Part shown: piece by piece, positions 1 to 15,520 of the stretch
Layout of the letters: the number at the start of each line of letters is the position of its first letter
Position numbering within the stretch: position 1 is the stretch's first letter
Source: Bugulina stolonifera
Taxonomy: Eukaryota; Bryozoa; Gymnolaemata; Cheilostomatida; Bugulidae
NCBI GenBank assembly: GCA_935421135.1
Contig: OW285189.1
Span: 18,912,298 to 18,976,297 of the forward strand
Length of the DNA stretch: 64,000 bases
Direction: 5' to 3'
Notes under the pieces: generated by a model
The model's database searches: none
Told to the model about the DNA's origin: nothing
Seen by the model: only the letters and a program-made list of their open reading frames with translations
Made by a program: the position numbers and the translations under genes

Positions 1-45
1 GGAAGTCTAGAGCCCTTACCACTAGGCCACAGCTGCTCCAGTGGA
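1..45 (-). repeat. tRNA-like head of a SINE (or a tRNA gene), cut by the window edge
   Basis: On the minus strand this stretch contains TGGCCTAGTGG, which fits an RNA polymerase III A box. It is followed by a D-arm-like pairing (GCC with GGGC) and a possible anticodon stem, then runs off the window. A true tRNA gene cannot be excluded without the missing half. SINE-like copies at 35 kb make a SINE the more likely reading. Confidence 0.4.
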
Positions 46-883
46 ACATGGATTGCATGATATTCTGCACCTTCTGTGCTAATACCATCTACAGTTTGCT
101 TTATGGTCATCTAATAAACAATTAGTCAGTACATGTACATTTGTAAAGTTTATTTGAAACTTTTATATCATCCACCTGTTAGAAGAAACAGTATGATCCT
201 CAATCTATATATTATTAGCAGATGGTCTTGTTTGACAGAAGATGTTATACCAAACTACAAATTAGAACCAATGCAAAATTGAGAATTAGTTAGAAAAATA
301 ATATATGGCGAACTTGCAATACTGAAATACAAAATATGTTTCAATTGTGAGCCAACATAAAATCTGTCAGATCACAGCTATGTCAGGAATATAAAAATAC
401 ACTCAGTTATAAATAACACATCATTTTCAAGATATGACAAGTCTCATAGGTTCTCGGTATAAGTGTTAAGTTAACAATTTTTAAAATTATTTTTTTCTAC
501 TTCTTAAATACTACTATTAAATACTGCAGAGATGAAAGTTAGGAATGTTATTATACCATATTTCATATTATGCTAGAAAGAATTCCAAACTGCATAATGT
601 AGAAACCTGTATAAAAGTAAAAGATCAATTACAATAATTTAATTTTCAAATCTTTTTCATTGATATAAAAAAGTACCAATTGCATCGCAAATTATAACAC
701 ACTGCTAATAAAATAAAGAAATATTTAGATTGGGCAGTATTAACTGCTGACCTACAGCTGTTATACCATGTATAATTTTAACTATGACATATTATGTTGA
801 CTTATAAATAACACATTATTGCTATCAGTTGCATGTAGGTAAAGATTATAGAACAGGGGAGGTAATTCCCGCAGAGTTGGTAG

Positions 884-2898
884 TTAGTCCTCACTCTCTC
901 CAAGCTGTTTATAGTAGGCTCTCGGCCATCGGGGAGCAAACGGAATAGTGCTACCAACTCGGCCAACTAAAATAAACAAAGTGGTATACAAATTGATTTT
1001 CTAAAAATACGGAATGCTTACTTTAACTTGGGAATCTACAGTGACGGTATTGAACATTCATTTCATGTTTATTTTTGTTCAGTCATCAAAAATGGGAATT
1101 ATGTCACTACAATTTACATATGCTTATGTACACATATATAAGTGAAATTAATGAAAAAAGAAAATATGACAAAATTATATATACATATGCAGGTAATTAA
1201 GTAGACGTTATACAATTATACTTGTATATTTATCATCCAATGTCATGTATGCATAGAATACGATATTGCATTATATATAATTCATCATTACTTAATTAAG
1301 TTAATTCAATAACCATGGTAGTGCACCTACTCACAAGCTCTCTGCTCCAATAAGGCCAAAATAAATTTCTTCCACATCCAGCTTGTATTAAATATATTTA
1401 ACAGTGAATGTTAGTTTTGGGTTTAAAGGGCAATCTTAACCCTGAGAGACACCCTCTGCGTAAGTATATGTATTGCAATTATGATATCCGCTACAGAATA
1501 TCTTATGATCACGGTATGTGACAATATAATAACATATTTACCTGCACCAGACGTCACGGATGTACGATGACTAGACGATGAAGACGAGTCAGTAGACAAA
1601 CTTCGTACACTTCCTGTTGGGAACTGGTAGTTATAAGCCTCAGTAGGCATCCTTTGTGTTGGGTTGAATATTGCTGGACCACGTGATACTCTAGTGACAC
1701 CTTTTGCCGCACGGTGTATAGGTCTGTATGAATGATAAGTTATATTATGCCAGGTCTAGCTTGTACATGCTCACGTATAATACAAGTACATTTATATACT
1801 TGCATGCATGTAAAACTTAGTTTGAATCGACTGAATTAATTAGATATAGCATTGTTTCAAGATTATCTAGGTCAGCCTATGAACTACAAACTGCAGCAAG
1901 AACATGGTTATATTATTATCTTGTTTATAGACTGTCCAAAACATTCAAGGTAGAAACTAAACAAACTCAAATCTAAAAGATCATGTACACAAGTGAACTA
2001 ATAAATCCTATCACTGAACTTAACAGCTTAAGTATGGTTATTCCACTTATTGTTTGAAAGAAACTTTTTCATTGGTTAGATATTTTTGATTAATGAAGTC
2101 CCATGTAGCCACTCTGTAGTACTGTTAAATTACTCGAATAGTTTGGTGTGATGAGAGGACGACTTTGAAATAATTTACACCATACATGTGATTTAGTAAA
2201 CTTACGGTCTCCTGGCAATGTGCCTCCTTCTGTAGCTGACAGCTAGGAAAGCACAGCATGCCCCCAACCCTACTACCAGCAGAGCTGAGGCTATGCCCAC
2301 AGATATCCACAACGGCAACAAGTTTGCTACAATAACAAAGCGTAGTGTTATCTTGATGGGAATCAAGAAGTAAAAAACCGGTAGCAAAAAATGGTCAACT
2401 CTAGACAAGGAAACAGGATTTGATGGATACAATGTATAATAATAAGAGAATAGAAACATAACAATATTGCGGTGGGACAGCAAAAAAAAACCGAAGTCTA
2501 TGAATGTAGTATAGCACAGAATTTCATTAGAAGCAAGACTGACAACTTCTAAACTGACTTGAAGTCGGGGCTATATGAAAAGAACTACCAGCTTTGTTAG
2601 CAATAATTTGTTAGCGAATCATCAGAAGTAATAATCGCTGGTAATAAATATTTAGAAACATACGCTACTACATTATCTAATGATATGAAGGAAATAAAAT
2701 AGATTGCTAGCATCATAATCATAGTATCATTTAATATGATTATAGATAACTTACTTGCAGGCTCCTCCGTGCTGATTACCATTATAGAGCAATCATATCC
2801 GCTGTAGTCTGCTGAACAATCGCAGTACGGATACGTTTCTAGCTTGCATGTGAAGTTGTTCTTACATCTGATGAAGGAACAGTCAAGTACGGTATCGT
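884..2898 (-). CDS. Exons 36-39: last EGF, transmembrane helix and cytoplasmic tail
   Basis: Exons 2755-2898, 2206-2326, 1542-1723 and 884-966. Exon 36 is an EGF unit ([15 protein letters not shown]). Exon 37 encodes a hydrophobic helix ending in CCAFLAVSY, followed by the stop-transfer cluster RRRHIARR. The tail has a serine block ([13 protein letters not shown]) and ends [15 protein letters not shown] at residues 2230-2233 fits a YxxPhi sorting or endocytosis motif. The terminal exon was found by phase (g plus TT after TTATTTTAG) and ends in TAA. Confidence 0.8.
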
Positions 2899-5800
2899 CT
2901 GCAATGCAGGACATAGGAATATAGTGCAGACTATAGACAACTAGATCTATTCGTACCATAGCAATAATTCAATAACAAAAAAGTATTATAATGAACAATA
3001 AATAGCAGTTTTATGTAGGATTATGCGCCTGACCAGGAGCTATTTCTCATGACTAAGGTCTAGAATTTTTCTGACCAATGTTTATTAGAAATTTATTCAG
3101 CGAACATAGAATGCGACTATAGACATGTTTTCAATTTTTTCATAAGCTTTCGTCTCTAGTTGAGTGAATTGCCCACTTTATCGAGTTACGCGCACTACAC
3201 ACTAATCATAATAGTTTAGAATGGGAGATTTTCATTTATTGACAAAGAACTGGTATTAATGAGCGTCTACTGCCAGCTGTCTACTACTGGATTGTATAAC
3301 TTACTGAATGTCAGTTGACCGATATCTTGGACCTTAGTTCCATTGAACAAAAGAGAGAACTTATTCTCGATCAATTTATGGAAGACGATGTGCTCCAAGT
3401 CTACCGGTATCTTCTCCTCATTGTACACAACCTCGTACTTCACCTCTGTGTGATTTGGATTATCTGGATCTCTACAGTAACAACAAGCAAAAATTTGACA
3501 GAAAAGTTCTAATAGCATAAAATATATTAATCTTATTCCATAGCCATTACCTGATATTACAGTAACACTTTCTTCAGGAGCTATGCGCATGCATCAGGAG
3601 CTAACTATACACATATCTCAGTAGATAAACTAAACTAAAACGTCTTTGACTTACGAGTTGATACTGATGATGTTGATTCCCTCGTACCCATCCGTAAGGT
3701 TGAAGAGTTGTTCTACTGTATCCTCAAACTTCTCTCTAAACTTGATAAACTCCAGTGAGGAACTGTCAGCCCATTCGGCACGGAAAGGAATATCCAATGT
3801 CTGTGATACGCCCAGGAAGAAACCTAAATAGTAATATATTTCAATAAGTGTATTACATGGATTATGTTAGAGCAAACATTCACAGCAAGTAACATCATCA
3901 TCATACTGTGGGAATGCGGAACACCAAGACAAAATTCAGTCATTGCTCATTCACAAAATTTAGACTATTCAAAACTCCCGAAGACGTTCAAGACAACGGT
4001 CCAAATAACATAACATGCACACATAGACTAGAGATGTGTTTGTGTAGATAAAATAGAATTATTATATGTCAGATAAAGAGAATGCGAAGATATCATACTT
4101 GCTGGATTGACAGTGCAATCTGGTTCAACGTGTCCAGGAAGACAGGAGCATTGGTGTCCACCGACGATGTTGACACAAACATGGCCGTCACTTGAACATA
4201 ACGATGTATCCTCACATTCATTTATGTCTTCACAGACCCCATTGACTTTTTCAAAGTTGTCATCACATATACACTGGTGTGAACCTGGCAACATGTAAAA
4301 TATATGTTAAGTAAACTATTTATAGATACATGTATAGACATAGGCCTAAATGAGCAGCAGACGATCAGATATAATGTAGCTATAATATGTCACATATACA
4401 TGTACAGTAAATTTTATTCATACGTTCAAAGACTGACTGACCACTATGATACCAAACTCTTTCCATGTACAGTATATTAGTAAGAGTATTTCTGATTCCA
4501 ATATATTAGTTGTATTCACTAGATGAAACCAAACAGGAGTGAAAAGAACACCTAATAGTACAAGCCAGACATGAGTACAGGATCCTTACTAAGATCTGTC
4601 ACATGTGGAGTTGCTTTCTTTTTATTTTGTAAGTTATCTGCCCCTACCCCTTATACCACCCACAACATATAGAAGGATCTCGTTGCGGATTAAGTACTCG
4701 TTTCATATGGATAACACCTTACCTTCTGTGTCTCGACAAGTCACATGATCACCTGGACAGATGGGAGGGCTTTGAGTGCATTCATTGATGTTATTACATG
4801 ACTCTATACCACCGACCACATGTTTAATGTATCCATTGTGACAGCGGACTTCACATCGGAACAGCGGTTCCTCATTTATACAAGTCTAAATGAGAAGTAA
4901 TAACATGAAGGGTCTTATTCAAATAGTTTAGCTTAAAGAATTAAATATAGCACATGTCGACGATGAACACGGGTGATTCCCTCTGCCATTTTGGGAAATG
5001 TTTGTGTGGCTTGGTACACGGTAACCATGAAAGACTCCAATTATCATAGCGATTCTCGGTGGAAATGTGAGCCAATGACAGAAGTAGGTGCAATTTCATA
5101 AAATTTTGAGATAACCAGAGTTCCTCAGCAAAATTTTAGATGGAGAGACTGCCTCTACATTACCTAGGGTGTCACGCCCAGTCCAACTGCACTAACCAAT
5201 ACCTAAAGCTAAGTAAAATTATGTAATATCGCACCAATGATAGTAGTTGATGTCGACAAAGGTAGGTCACGGGACACCTCTACCCATTGATGTGACCTTG
5301 ACTGGTTTCATGGCCACATGCAAGCTGAGAGGTTGCATACAGGTTAAACAACACTACTGCATCTTGCAGAGTATAGACTCCAGCATACATTGATGTTACT
5401 TAACTAGGCAAGTTAGCAATTACAATGACACTGGTACATAGCTTTAATCAACCTGAATAGTGCTGAGTCTATTGATGTAACACCCAATGAGTAATGATTA
5501 TAGCCTCGGGTACCTTGAGATCTCAATGTTCATATAATAATTACATAAGGATTTGCTGTACGATGAAGGGGTGCTTTGAAGGTAAGCATTGAGCAAGGAC
5601 GAGAACAGGGCATATAATAGTGTTATAACTATAACAAGGACAAAACAACGCTCATTATAATATTAGTTCTAAGCTGTGATGTCCTTTTGCTACACAATGT
5701 AATATATGATATACAAGTAGATGTACGTATAAAGCATATATTACGGTATACACAGACAAGTATATAGTTTGAAATGTATTTGAGAAGGTGATTGAACACC

Positions 5801-8800
5801 AGGATAGCTAGTGAAGCGAGTGAGCACTGACTTATACAAGTATTTGGTAGAAGGATGGTATAAGTACTACATACGCAGTAAGGGTAGACAACTTACCACG
5901 TCACCATTGGCTACTGGGGTACAGTCAGCAGTTCCTAGTGCACACTCATCTATATCGGTACAGTTAGTGTAGGCGTCGCCTGTGTAGTACTGTTCACACT
6001 CACATATATATGAACCCTCTGTGTTCACACATCGAGAATTGCTTGCGGGGCATGCTAAACCCGTCTCCTTACCTACATAAATTACATCGATAGGCATAGG
6101 CAAATTAAACTACTATGCAGTAATATAACTTAGAACAGTTTAAACACACTATTGAACTTTGAAGAATGAGTTGAAACAGTTTCCTCCATAACAAGTAATT
6201 TACTGGTTTAATTTCCCAACTAATGCTCCTGCAGTTCTGCTAAATTAACTATATGCATGCACATTACATTGTTACAAAAAGTATCTTGCAAAGCGAGATC
6301 AGAGAATCTGTATTGGTGTAAAAACACTATGTTAAAAAAGTAACCTTGTCAAATATTTCAAATAAAAACCTTTTTATGAAACTTTAAAAAAGAAAACATA
6401 CATTCATCTTCATCTTTGCACTCGGTACTGTTTACTTTGCCATCACCAGTGTAGCCGAGTCTACAGATACAACCATAGCCTGGCTTCATATCCTCACACT
6501 TGGCCAGAGGAACACATCTACTGGGTTTCAGTAGACATTCATTTATATCTACAAGTATAAGTAAATAATGATAAGAACAAATACAGGGTTAGTATGAACA
6601 ATGTTAATATATAACACAATTACACAAAGTCTTAAAAGGGCGTCACACGAAATTAGTGCATTACCTGCTCTCATGATTATGTAAGTTTCACTTGAAATAT
6701 AATTTTCAGCTCATAAACTTGTACGTAAAACTGACGCCATTAAAACAAAATTACCTTACAATACATGTACACACAGCTAACATAACAAAGTAGCAATATA
6801 CTTACTATAACACGTAATACCATCCCCTTCAAAACCCTCGTAAAACGTAAAACTGACGCCATTAAAACAAAATTACCTTACAATACATGTACACACAGCT
6901 AACATAACAAAGTAGCAATATACTTACTATAACACGTAATACCATCCCCTTCAAAACCCTCGTCACATGTGCATGTGAAGCTCCCAGGTGTGTTGGCGCA
7001 GGCGGCATTGTCAGAGCACGGGTGATTCAGACACTCATCCACATCACCACACAAAGAGGTAGCTGGATTGAGTGCGTACCCAGTATTACATACGCAGACA
7101 TATGAACCATTGGTGTTCACACACTACAATGTATTTTATCGTACTATTAGATTAAAGAAGGAATTATAGAGTAATCATATTGATTTCTAAAGCTATTAAT
7201 CTTTTTGAATTACTGTACATGTATATATGGCATACATCTCCAAAAGCAAAAGGTACAATAAAAAAGTGGCCCTTTATAAGTGAGGCTGATCGTAGTTACA
7301 AGATTAATTCTATCAATCCGATACTACCCGGCTGTAGGCTATGAGACAATACAGTTTTAAACTCTCAAACTCTCGATCTACTCTACCAACTTATGTACCT
7401 GTGAGTTAGTAGAGCAGAGGTTAGGATCCTCGGCACACTCATCTCTATCTGTCTTACACTGGTCTCCCTCCCAGCCACTGTTACATCCAGTACATCCAAG
7501 TACATGATCACATGTCCTAGCATTGTCCTTGCAATAACACTTCTCTAGACAATCCTTGCCATAATTACCTACTGGGCATTCTAAAATGAGGTTACACCTC
7601 TCTGTATACTGTGTGACTGGACATACTTTGATAATATGTGGAACAATAAACTTTTTGTATTGATTTAAAATTTACAAAGTATCAAGCGAAATTGTACTAA
7701 CATAGAGAACAGCATGCCAAGGCCATGGAACAAATTTACTGGCAAATTATACAAGAACCAGTTAAAGTAAGTGAAAGTGAAAGTAAGACTCACTGTCGCA
7801 AGAAAAGCCATTCGAATCAAGAGAATATCCAACAGGACATGTACACTGGTATCCATTGGGTAGATCCTCACACAGGGCACCTGAGGCTGTGTCACATGCG
7901 TTGTCAGAACTCTCCAAGCACTCGTCGAAAGCTGTCAATTATGTTTATATTGTTTATATAAACTTTTCGCTCAATTGCAAAACCAAAAGCTTTGTTGTGA
8001 TATAGACTATAGCATACAATACTTGGGTGAAGATACCCAAGAAACTAAATTATGCAATCATGTAAATGCAAACATATATTAATGTCATTATAAGTACATT
8101 ACACTATGATTACAAGCCATTACGTCTTAAACTCAACACACATGTCAAAATAATTCCCTTCACCAATGATGCACCAATTGGTTATTTAGACAACAAGATT
8201 TTTCCCCAAAAGTACAATTAGAAAATATATTTTAGTTAGTAATGCTGGGAAAGTGTTGACACCAATGGAGAGTAATTGTTGACACGTCTGCTAACAATAT
8301 ACAGTACATGCACAATGTAGAAGTAGGGTAGCTGGGACGTGTACGAACAATATAGAAGTGGGGTGATTGTAGACAGGTCTACTAACACTTAGCAGCGCTA
8401 AGCTTACTCACCGATACAAGTAGAATTGTCGTCAGGGTTGAGCATCCTGTTCCTGGGACATTGACATACTTCCTCTCCGTTGGTATTGTTACCACAGGCA
8501 TAGCTACAGTTGTACAGACCTCCACACAGCTGGTCTACAATTACATGATGTATGAGTAGCTACATGTACGATATTTGTAAGTATATGTAAGTTCATAATA
8601 TATAAAACTACATGTATATCCTATTAGCTAAATGATATCACAGATATGTCAACTGTACAACCATAATCAGTGATACAAAATATAAAAGAACGCAATACTT
8701 ACTAGATACAGTAGATATCTCGCACGTGACGTTATCACTCATTAATGTACCTCCAGGGAAACAAGAACACTCATAAGTACCATTGGTATTGGTGCAGATA

Positions 8801-11800
8801 TCACTGCAATCATCCAGGTTGAGCTTGCATTCATCTATCAAAGTATTTAACATACATAGACATTATTTGTCTGGTAACTGAATAAGACATCACTATGAAA
8901 CGGTTAATTGAGAGCTACAGAACATCCCTCGTGGCCAAGCAGTGAATTGCAAAATGTTACTTGATTAGGTAGGTATACACTGGGTTTATCAGCAGGGCAG
9001 TAGTACATTACATGCCCATGTCCATGTGATTAATCCAACAGTTACATAATGGACATGTACATGTAAATATAAGAAGTAACAGTAAAAAAATATCATCTGC
9101 ATCCTACAGCATGGTAATATATAGTTCACAACTACATCACATCACAGCAGATTGTACAGTTGATTATTTAGGAGAAATCAGCGAGTAATCAATAAAAATA
9201 TGTCAACCACTGACCTATATCTTCACACAGCGCTCCATCCCCACCATGTTTAGCAAAGCCAGTAGCACAGTTGCATATAAAACTTCCGTAAGTGTTAATA
9301 CAAAGGTCGTCAGGGCACGGTTTAAACAGCACACACTCATCGAGATCTGTAATATAACACTGACTACTTGTAAATCAACTGCCAGGCTATTATAAGGTTA
9401 TAAACTCACAGAGTGCAGTTCCACTCAAACTTGGAATGTTTCGTCTCAACTGTCTGTCTCTAACTCAACAGAATGTATAACTTTCTATGTGTCACTTGAT
9501 TACGCAACATTCCATTGATATGCAGCAATATAGTCATGTTACACAACATACTTGTATGTAAAAAAAAATTACATAACACTCACTGAGGAATCAATAGAAC
9601 ACGTCATGAACGTATAGAAAATCTGATTGCTTGCAGGGAAACTCTTACCAAAACAATCACTTGAAAGCGAATCGTCAGTCCTGTTGAAGCCTACTGCGCA
9701 TTCTTGTTCAGCACATGTATAACTGCGGATTCCGTCAGTCTCATTAGCGGGTATGTCTATGCATGTCGCGTTATAACATGGGTTGTCAGCACAGCCATCT
9801 ATATCCTTCTCACAGGCAGCACCTGACAGTTTATCAGTGAGTGATAGGTAATAATACTATTATCACAACTAGCAGCAGGATAAAGAAGGTAGTGGGCTGT
9901 ATACGTACAACTAACTTGAGTGCAAATCCACTATAATGTTGTTTGGTCACCCTAGTATGAATTAGTAACACTGTTATTATTATTGGTGTAACTCTCCATT
10001 ATTTAAACAGCTAACAGTGATGTTGATTAAACCCTATAGCCTAGGGTCCTATACTTTGCTTAACATACCCACTTCTAAATAAAAACCATCTATATAAACT
10101 GTAGACTTGTACCTCATACAGAGACCACATGTGCACGGTACCACACTTGTAACCGCATGTATAACTACGTACCTTCATATCCGAGAGTACAGTTACATGT
10201 GTAGATAGAGAAGAGAGAAGTAACTGTACCACCAGGAGCCAACAAGCCATAGTTAGGTTCACCGTTCTGACAGTCTGGAGTTAATCTAAACATGACATTG
10301 AGCTCTTCGGATGTGATATTCCGTCCATTCACTGGCTGATCCTCTACAGCGTACATACTGTTAACAGAGAATAATTGGTTTGGTTAGAAGGGCTCCCCAT
10401 AATTACTTTTATTAAATGGCTCGTATTCGAAGAATAGCGAGACAGAGGCTATGATATTGACTTGCCTGAGAGACACAGCGCTGTAGTTGGTAGGTGTCCA
10501 AGTCATCATCCAGGTACCCGCACTTTCTGTTATCTCGGCACCTTCCGGATAACTGGTCACGACAAGTCTTACATCATCTCCATCAATATCACTGTATGTG
10601 TAGCTAACAGTTAATGATTGGTTAACAAGAGCATCTATTCTCGTAGGTCCTGATATAGTTGGAGGGTTGTTAGCTGTAATATAAAACAGCACCATACATC
10701 CAGTGCACTTACTTAATATTTATCATAGAAATGTTTTTACAATTATGAAAAAACATCATAATTCTCTATGATGCAAGGAAGATAATTAATACACGTATTT
10801 ATCATTCAATTGAGTAGAATTACTAACTAATAGTTTTTTCACAGTATGAAAGTATTTAAATGGTTGACTAACGTAAGAAATACAGACTGATCAGAAAATG
10901 ATATAAAAGTGAACAAGAAACAGAAATAACATGTCAAATGTCATGTACTAGACATAAATTTGTTCAATTTTGAACCATGTTAAAATTGTTTGACTGTAAA
11001 TACTCACCCAATGTAACAAATAAGTCCGTATTTTCCCCTCTAATCAATGAAGTGTATTGACCAATCTCAGATGAATCAAGTGCGAGCGTATCAAACATAC
11101 ATGTCTGGTCATCCCCACAAGCGTCTTGAACAGTTTGATTAACGCTGGCCATATCAAAATATGTAGGTTCAAAGTTTTTATCAGTGTAAGTATTCGAGTC
11201 CCAACCAGTTCGGTACCAAAATATAGACTCGCTTGGGTCAATCCGCCCTTTAAATAAACAACATCCCATTAAGGACCATATGCTAAGCTAATAATTTATC
11301 TTCTTGACATGCAAATAAAACGAGATACAGTAGAACTCAATCTGTAAATATTATCCACAAATACATCAACCATTTATGGATATTTCACAATATTTCTAAA
11401 AGAACACTCAAACAGTGATGAAGGAAAAAATATTAATTTAAACTTACAGCTTTCCCCAAACTCTGTATGTATAAGTCTATCTGTGCAGGTATCTGGAGTA
11501 CACACTAGTTTGCCCGAGGCATCAACCAAATCGTTGGTTGAATTACCGTCACCATTACCCAGAAGTCCACTCACGGCACCCTTTGCGGAATCAGGAATCA
11601 TATTGTCTATACGAAGTATCTCAAACCGTGCTGCCAGTCGAAATGTGTATCCTAAATAGGTAAAAGTAATGCCATTGAAACAAGGTTAACATCCAGTGAC
11701 ATATTATAGCAAGATTACATGTAGAATGTACATGCACAGTTTATATCATATTGGAATACGTATCAATGGGATCTCTAAAGTAACAAAAAATAAAATGATG

Positions 11801-14800
11801 ACACATTTTCTTTGTAATCCCAGCCTAGCTATAAATGCTTAGCTACTATAGTCAGACATTATACTGCACTAGCTCAGACTCAGTAAACAAGTACGAGTAT
11901 GACAAGCCTGAAGCGTAACATGTAACAAGCAACACCTAACATGTAACAAGTAGCATGTAACAAGTAACATGTACCAAATGACTAACCAATCACCTACCAG
12001 CATCAAATGCAACGATAATCGAGTCGTTGGTCTTTCGAATGGCACCTTTCGAGAATTCGATAAACCCCTCGTTCACACTAAAGTCAATGAGATGGGTGAG
12101 AGATTCATCATTCCTGTACAGCAGTAAGTCTGCAATACACAGGTAAACATATATAAACTTTACAATACACAGGAAAACATAATATATAAACTATACAATA
12201 CACAGGAAAACATAATATCATATAAACTAATATACAGCTAAACTATACAATACACAGGAAAATATACATAAATCATACAACACAAAGGTAAGAATATACT
12301 GTATAATCTATACAATATACAGATATGCTGCAGATGTGCACTATACAATGAATTTGTGTATCCATTTCAGGTAGATACAAAAAGGTGTACTTCACTAGTA
12401 TTACAATGCACAATGTACATGTAGGTAAAATACAAGTACCACTTTCAAATATACATGTAAGTACATGTGCATTACCTGTCCTGTTATTGTTGAGCTCCAC
12501 GTGTATCCTATCACTGAGAGGATCGATGCTCTGCATGGCGTATGCCTGAAACTGAGTAGCGTTTACTAACTCGCCCTGTGAATTTGCCGACTGTAGAATT
12601 CTGGCTTGCACCAAGAAGGACTGGGATTTGATCATCCAGAACTCGCCAATAGGGTTGTATGTGTAAAGAAAATTGTCCAAGGTGGAGATGTGCGGGTCAC
12701 CGAAACAAAAAGCTATTAAAAGGATAAAAACAGGACCAACATAAGAATTGTATGTGCATCGGGTATAGCATCTAGTAAACCATGTCAATGTATACCAAGA
12801 GATCCAGTTCTATGTTCTATCTAGATCTATGTTCACAAACTAAAATCTTAGGCTAGGTAAACCAACTAGGAAGAAAGAAAATAGAGTTCTAAATTCAAAC
12901 ATGTCTAATGTAATCCATTGATTTTTTAAATTTTAATCTTGCACTAAATCGCAAATATAACATAGACAAATTCCTTGCATAAATAACCTCATATAAATAC
13001 AACGTGTATGACACAGGGCATGGTGCCATTTATGGTAGAGTAGACTATTATGGAGATTTAGTCCAATATGTTACATGCAGACCATAGGTACATGGAAATC
13101 AGTCTAGTAAATTAATTTAATTATGCAGAAGAACAAACACACAAAACTGTAGATTTCTATAATATATAAAACTGTCATGTCATTATATTCAGTCTCAATG
13201 GAAACGGGAATACGTACCAGGAAGAGGTGGAAGATAAGATGTACAGATCGGCTGGGGTTTAATTTCTCTGAACAGGAAACAGTAGTCTGAGTAAACACAG
13301 CAGCTGTCAAATATAGCAATATCATCTCGGGCAAACAAGTTGGGAGACGTCACAGAGCTGTACTGAGTGGTAAATCCAGCGAGAGCAGGACTGGACAGTA
13401 GAGAACCAGAAAAGGGGTTGTAGCAACACATCTACAAAACATCGTCACAATATTCCTGCACGCCGGCATATCAATTTGATGTTCTTCTGCAATGTTAAAG
13501 CGTACCTGTTCTACATAAGCCCTAAACCCATGTGATCTGCAAACATGGCACCCAAGTAAGCATATGGAGATAACTACAACATAAAACTACCAAGTCAAAC
13601 CAAACTAATCATTTATTGCCAAACTACAACAACTGCAATGATTCTTCTTACCAGCCGTTGAAGTTCGTAACCAAAACGTAGGAGAGTGAAAGCACAGTGA
13701 ATAGATCGATCATAGAAGAATCTGTGATCATACAGTGCTTCTATACTATTACATGGACAAGGAGAGAGCAGCACCACAGGGGACGTATATATGGTCTTCT
13801 GTATCCTGTACCAGTCAATACAGGCTAATGCATGTGGATTGGGGGTTCCCGACTCTGACACACTAAACACCCATCTGTTGCTAACATCTACAAAGCAAAT
13901 TATTGATATAATATATTTATATAAGACCATCGAACGTATTGTGTACTTATTTTATTGAACAAAATGACGGGGTGAATAACTTGTTAACATAACCAATGGC
14001 ACACGGATAATCATAATGGATGCTATATATAATAGATATGAATGTACATGTACATATAAAACTACCATATTAGAACAGCAGTTAATTGTACACATGAAGA
14101 TACTGGACATAGCCTTGGTTCACCATCGTAACTGAAATGAGTGCCGTACATATTTATCTTGGATCATTCTGCTTTCATTGTCAAAATATAGTGCCATACT
14201 GAGATCTTGGGCTATCAAAGTTCTCAGCTACCGAACTGGAGTCCTAGTGGGTAGGTCACCAAGTTAGATGTTTGTATTAATAACACAACAGTATACAGTT
14301 TTACCTGTATTAGACGGTTCGCCGTAGATACCCGTTATCTCTGACGTCCTGGAGAGATACAGGTCAAACACATTCACACCATCCTGTGCGTTGTACCCCA
14401 TATGTATATTTCGGAAGTAGTTTAACCTTCTCAGTTTGGTATTTTCCACTCCAGTAGGGTATATATACATCAAATACGTGCGTGTACCGTCCGTTGCTAT
14501 AACTCCTTGGTACGTTGCATACTGAAGTAAAACATTTACCAAAAACACATTAACATAACATATGCGAAATATAGAGCCTATACAGTAATAAATAGATATT
14601 ACGGAATTTATATAATTAAACTACACCGTAACGACTAAATGTGTACACCCCTATTACATTGTACCCTATTGAGTTGTGATTCATTGGAAATTATTTCCAA
14701 CCAAAAATTCATTAAATAGTCTCAAAACGATGAACCAGTAGAAAAAAAAAGTAATGAGTAATACAAACAGTCTTGTGATGTAATCACAGGCTCAATAAAT

Positions 14801-15484
14801 ATGGAAACTGAATTGAAAGACAAAATCTACCTGCATACCCTACAATTTAGATCATTTAGATTATTTCTACTTCATCTGAGAACGTTTATAGAACTTTGTA
14901 GAGGTTTGCTCATGGTAAGACACCTATGTATGGAGTGAACAGCCAGTCTAGTGTTTATAATCCCATGTTTCAGTTGAATCACCTTCAACACGTTTCAACT
15001 AGTCCTCAAAAACTCACAAACAGTCCTCAACTAGTCCTCAAACAGTCCTCAACTAGTCCTCGACTAGTCCTCAACTAGTCCTCGACTAGTCCTCAACTAG
15101 TCCTCAACAAAATGGTGAATAAAAAGTTTATACTTCTGAACGGAGAAAATAGTTCTATTAGGTCTTTTTTGATTGCCTTGGGATGACATTATAACAGTCA
15201 AAAGCTGCATGTAATTAGTAAATACGCCATAGGAAAAGCTTACCTCCTGGTAGTCACTGGTGTCGTACCAAACGTATGGAAATGCTACGCTGTGGTACCA
15301 TGTAGCCACAAATGCATAGGTAGGTTTAAAGTTGATCTCTTTCAGCTTAGGAGAACTATCTAACATATATTTGATGAGAGTCGTGATCACCTGACTCTCT
15401 TCGGCATTCTCTTCCTGTCCGTCAACGATATTATATGATGTCATACAGAGTCTAGTCGTTGCCCTGTGTAGATAATAATAATAA

Positions 15485-15520
<36 letters not shown>

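Noticed and set aside
874..960. Inverted repeat GAGTTGGTAG / CTACCAACTC, first taken as a small mobile element
   Set aside because: The stretch is the last coding exon of the giant gene, with matching phase and a stop codon. The short inverted repeat is probably coincidence.
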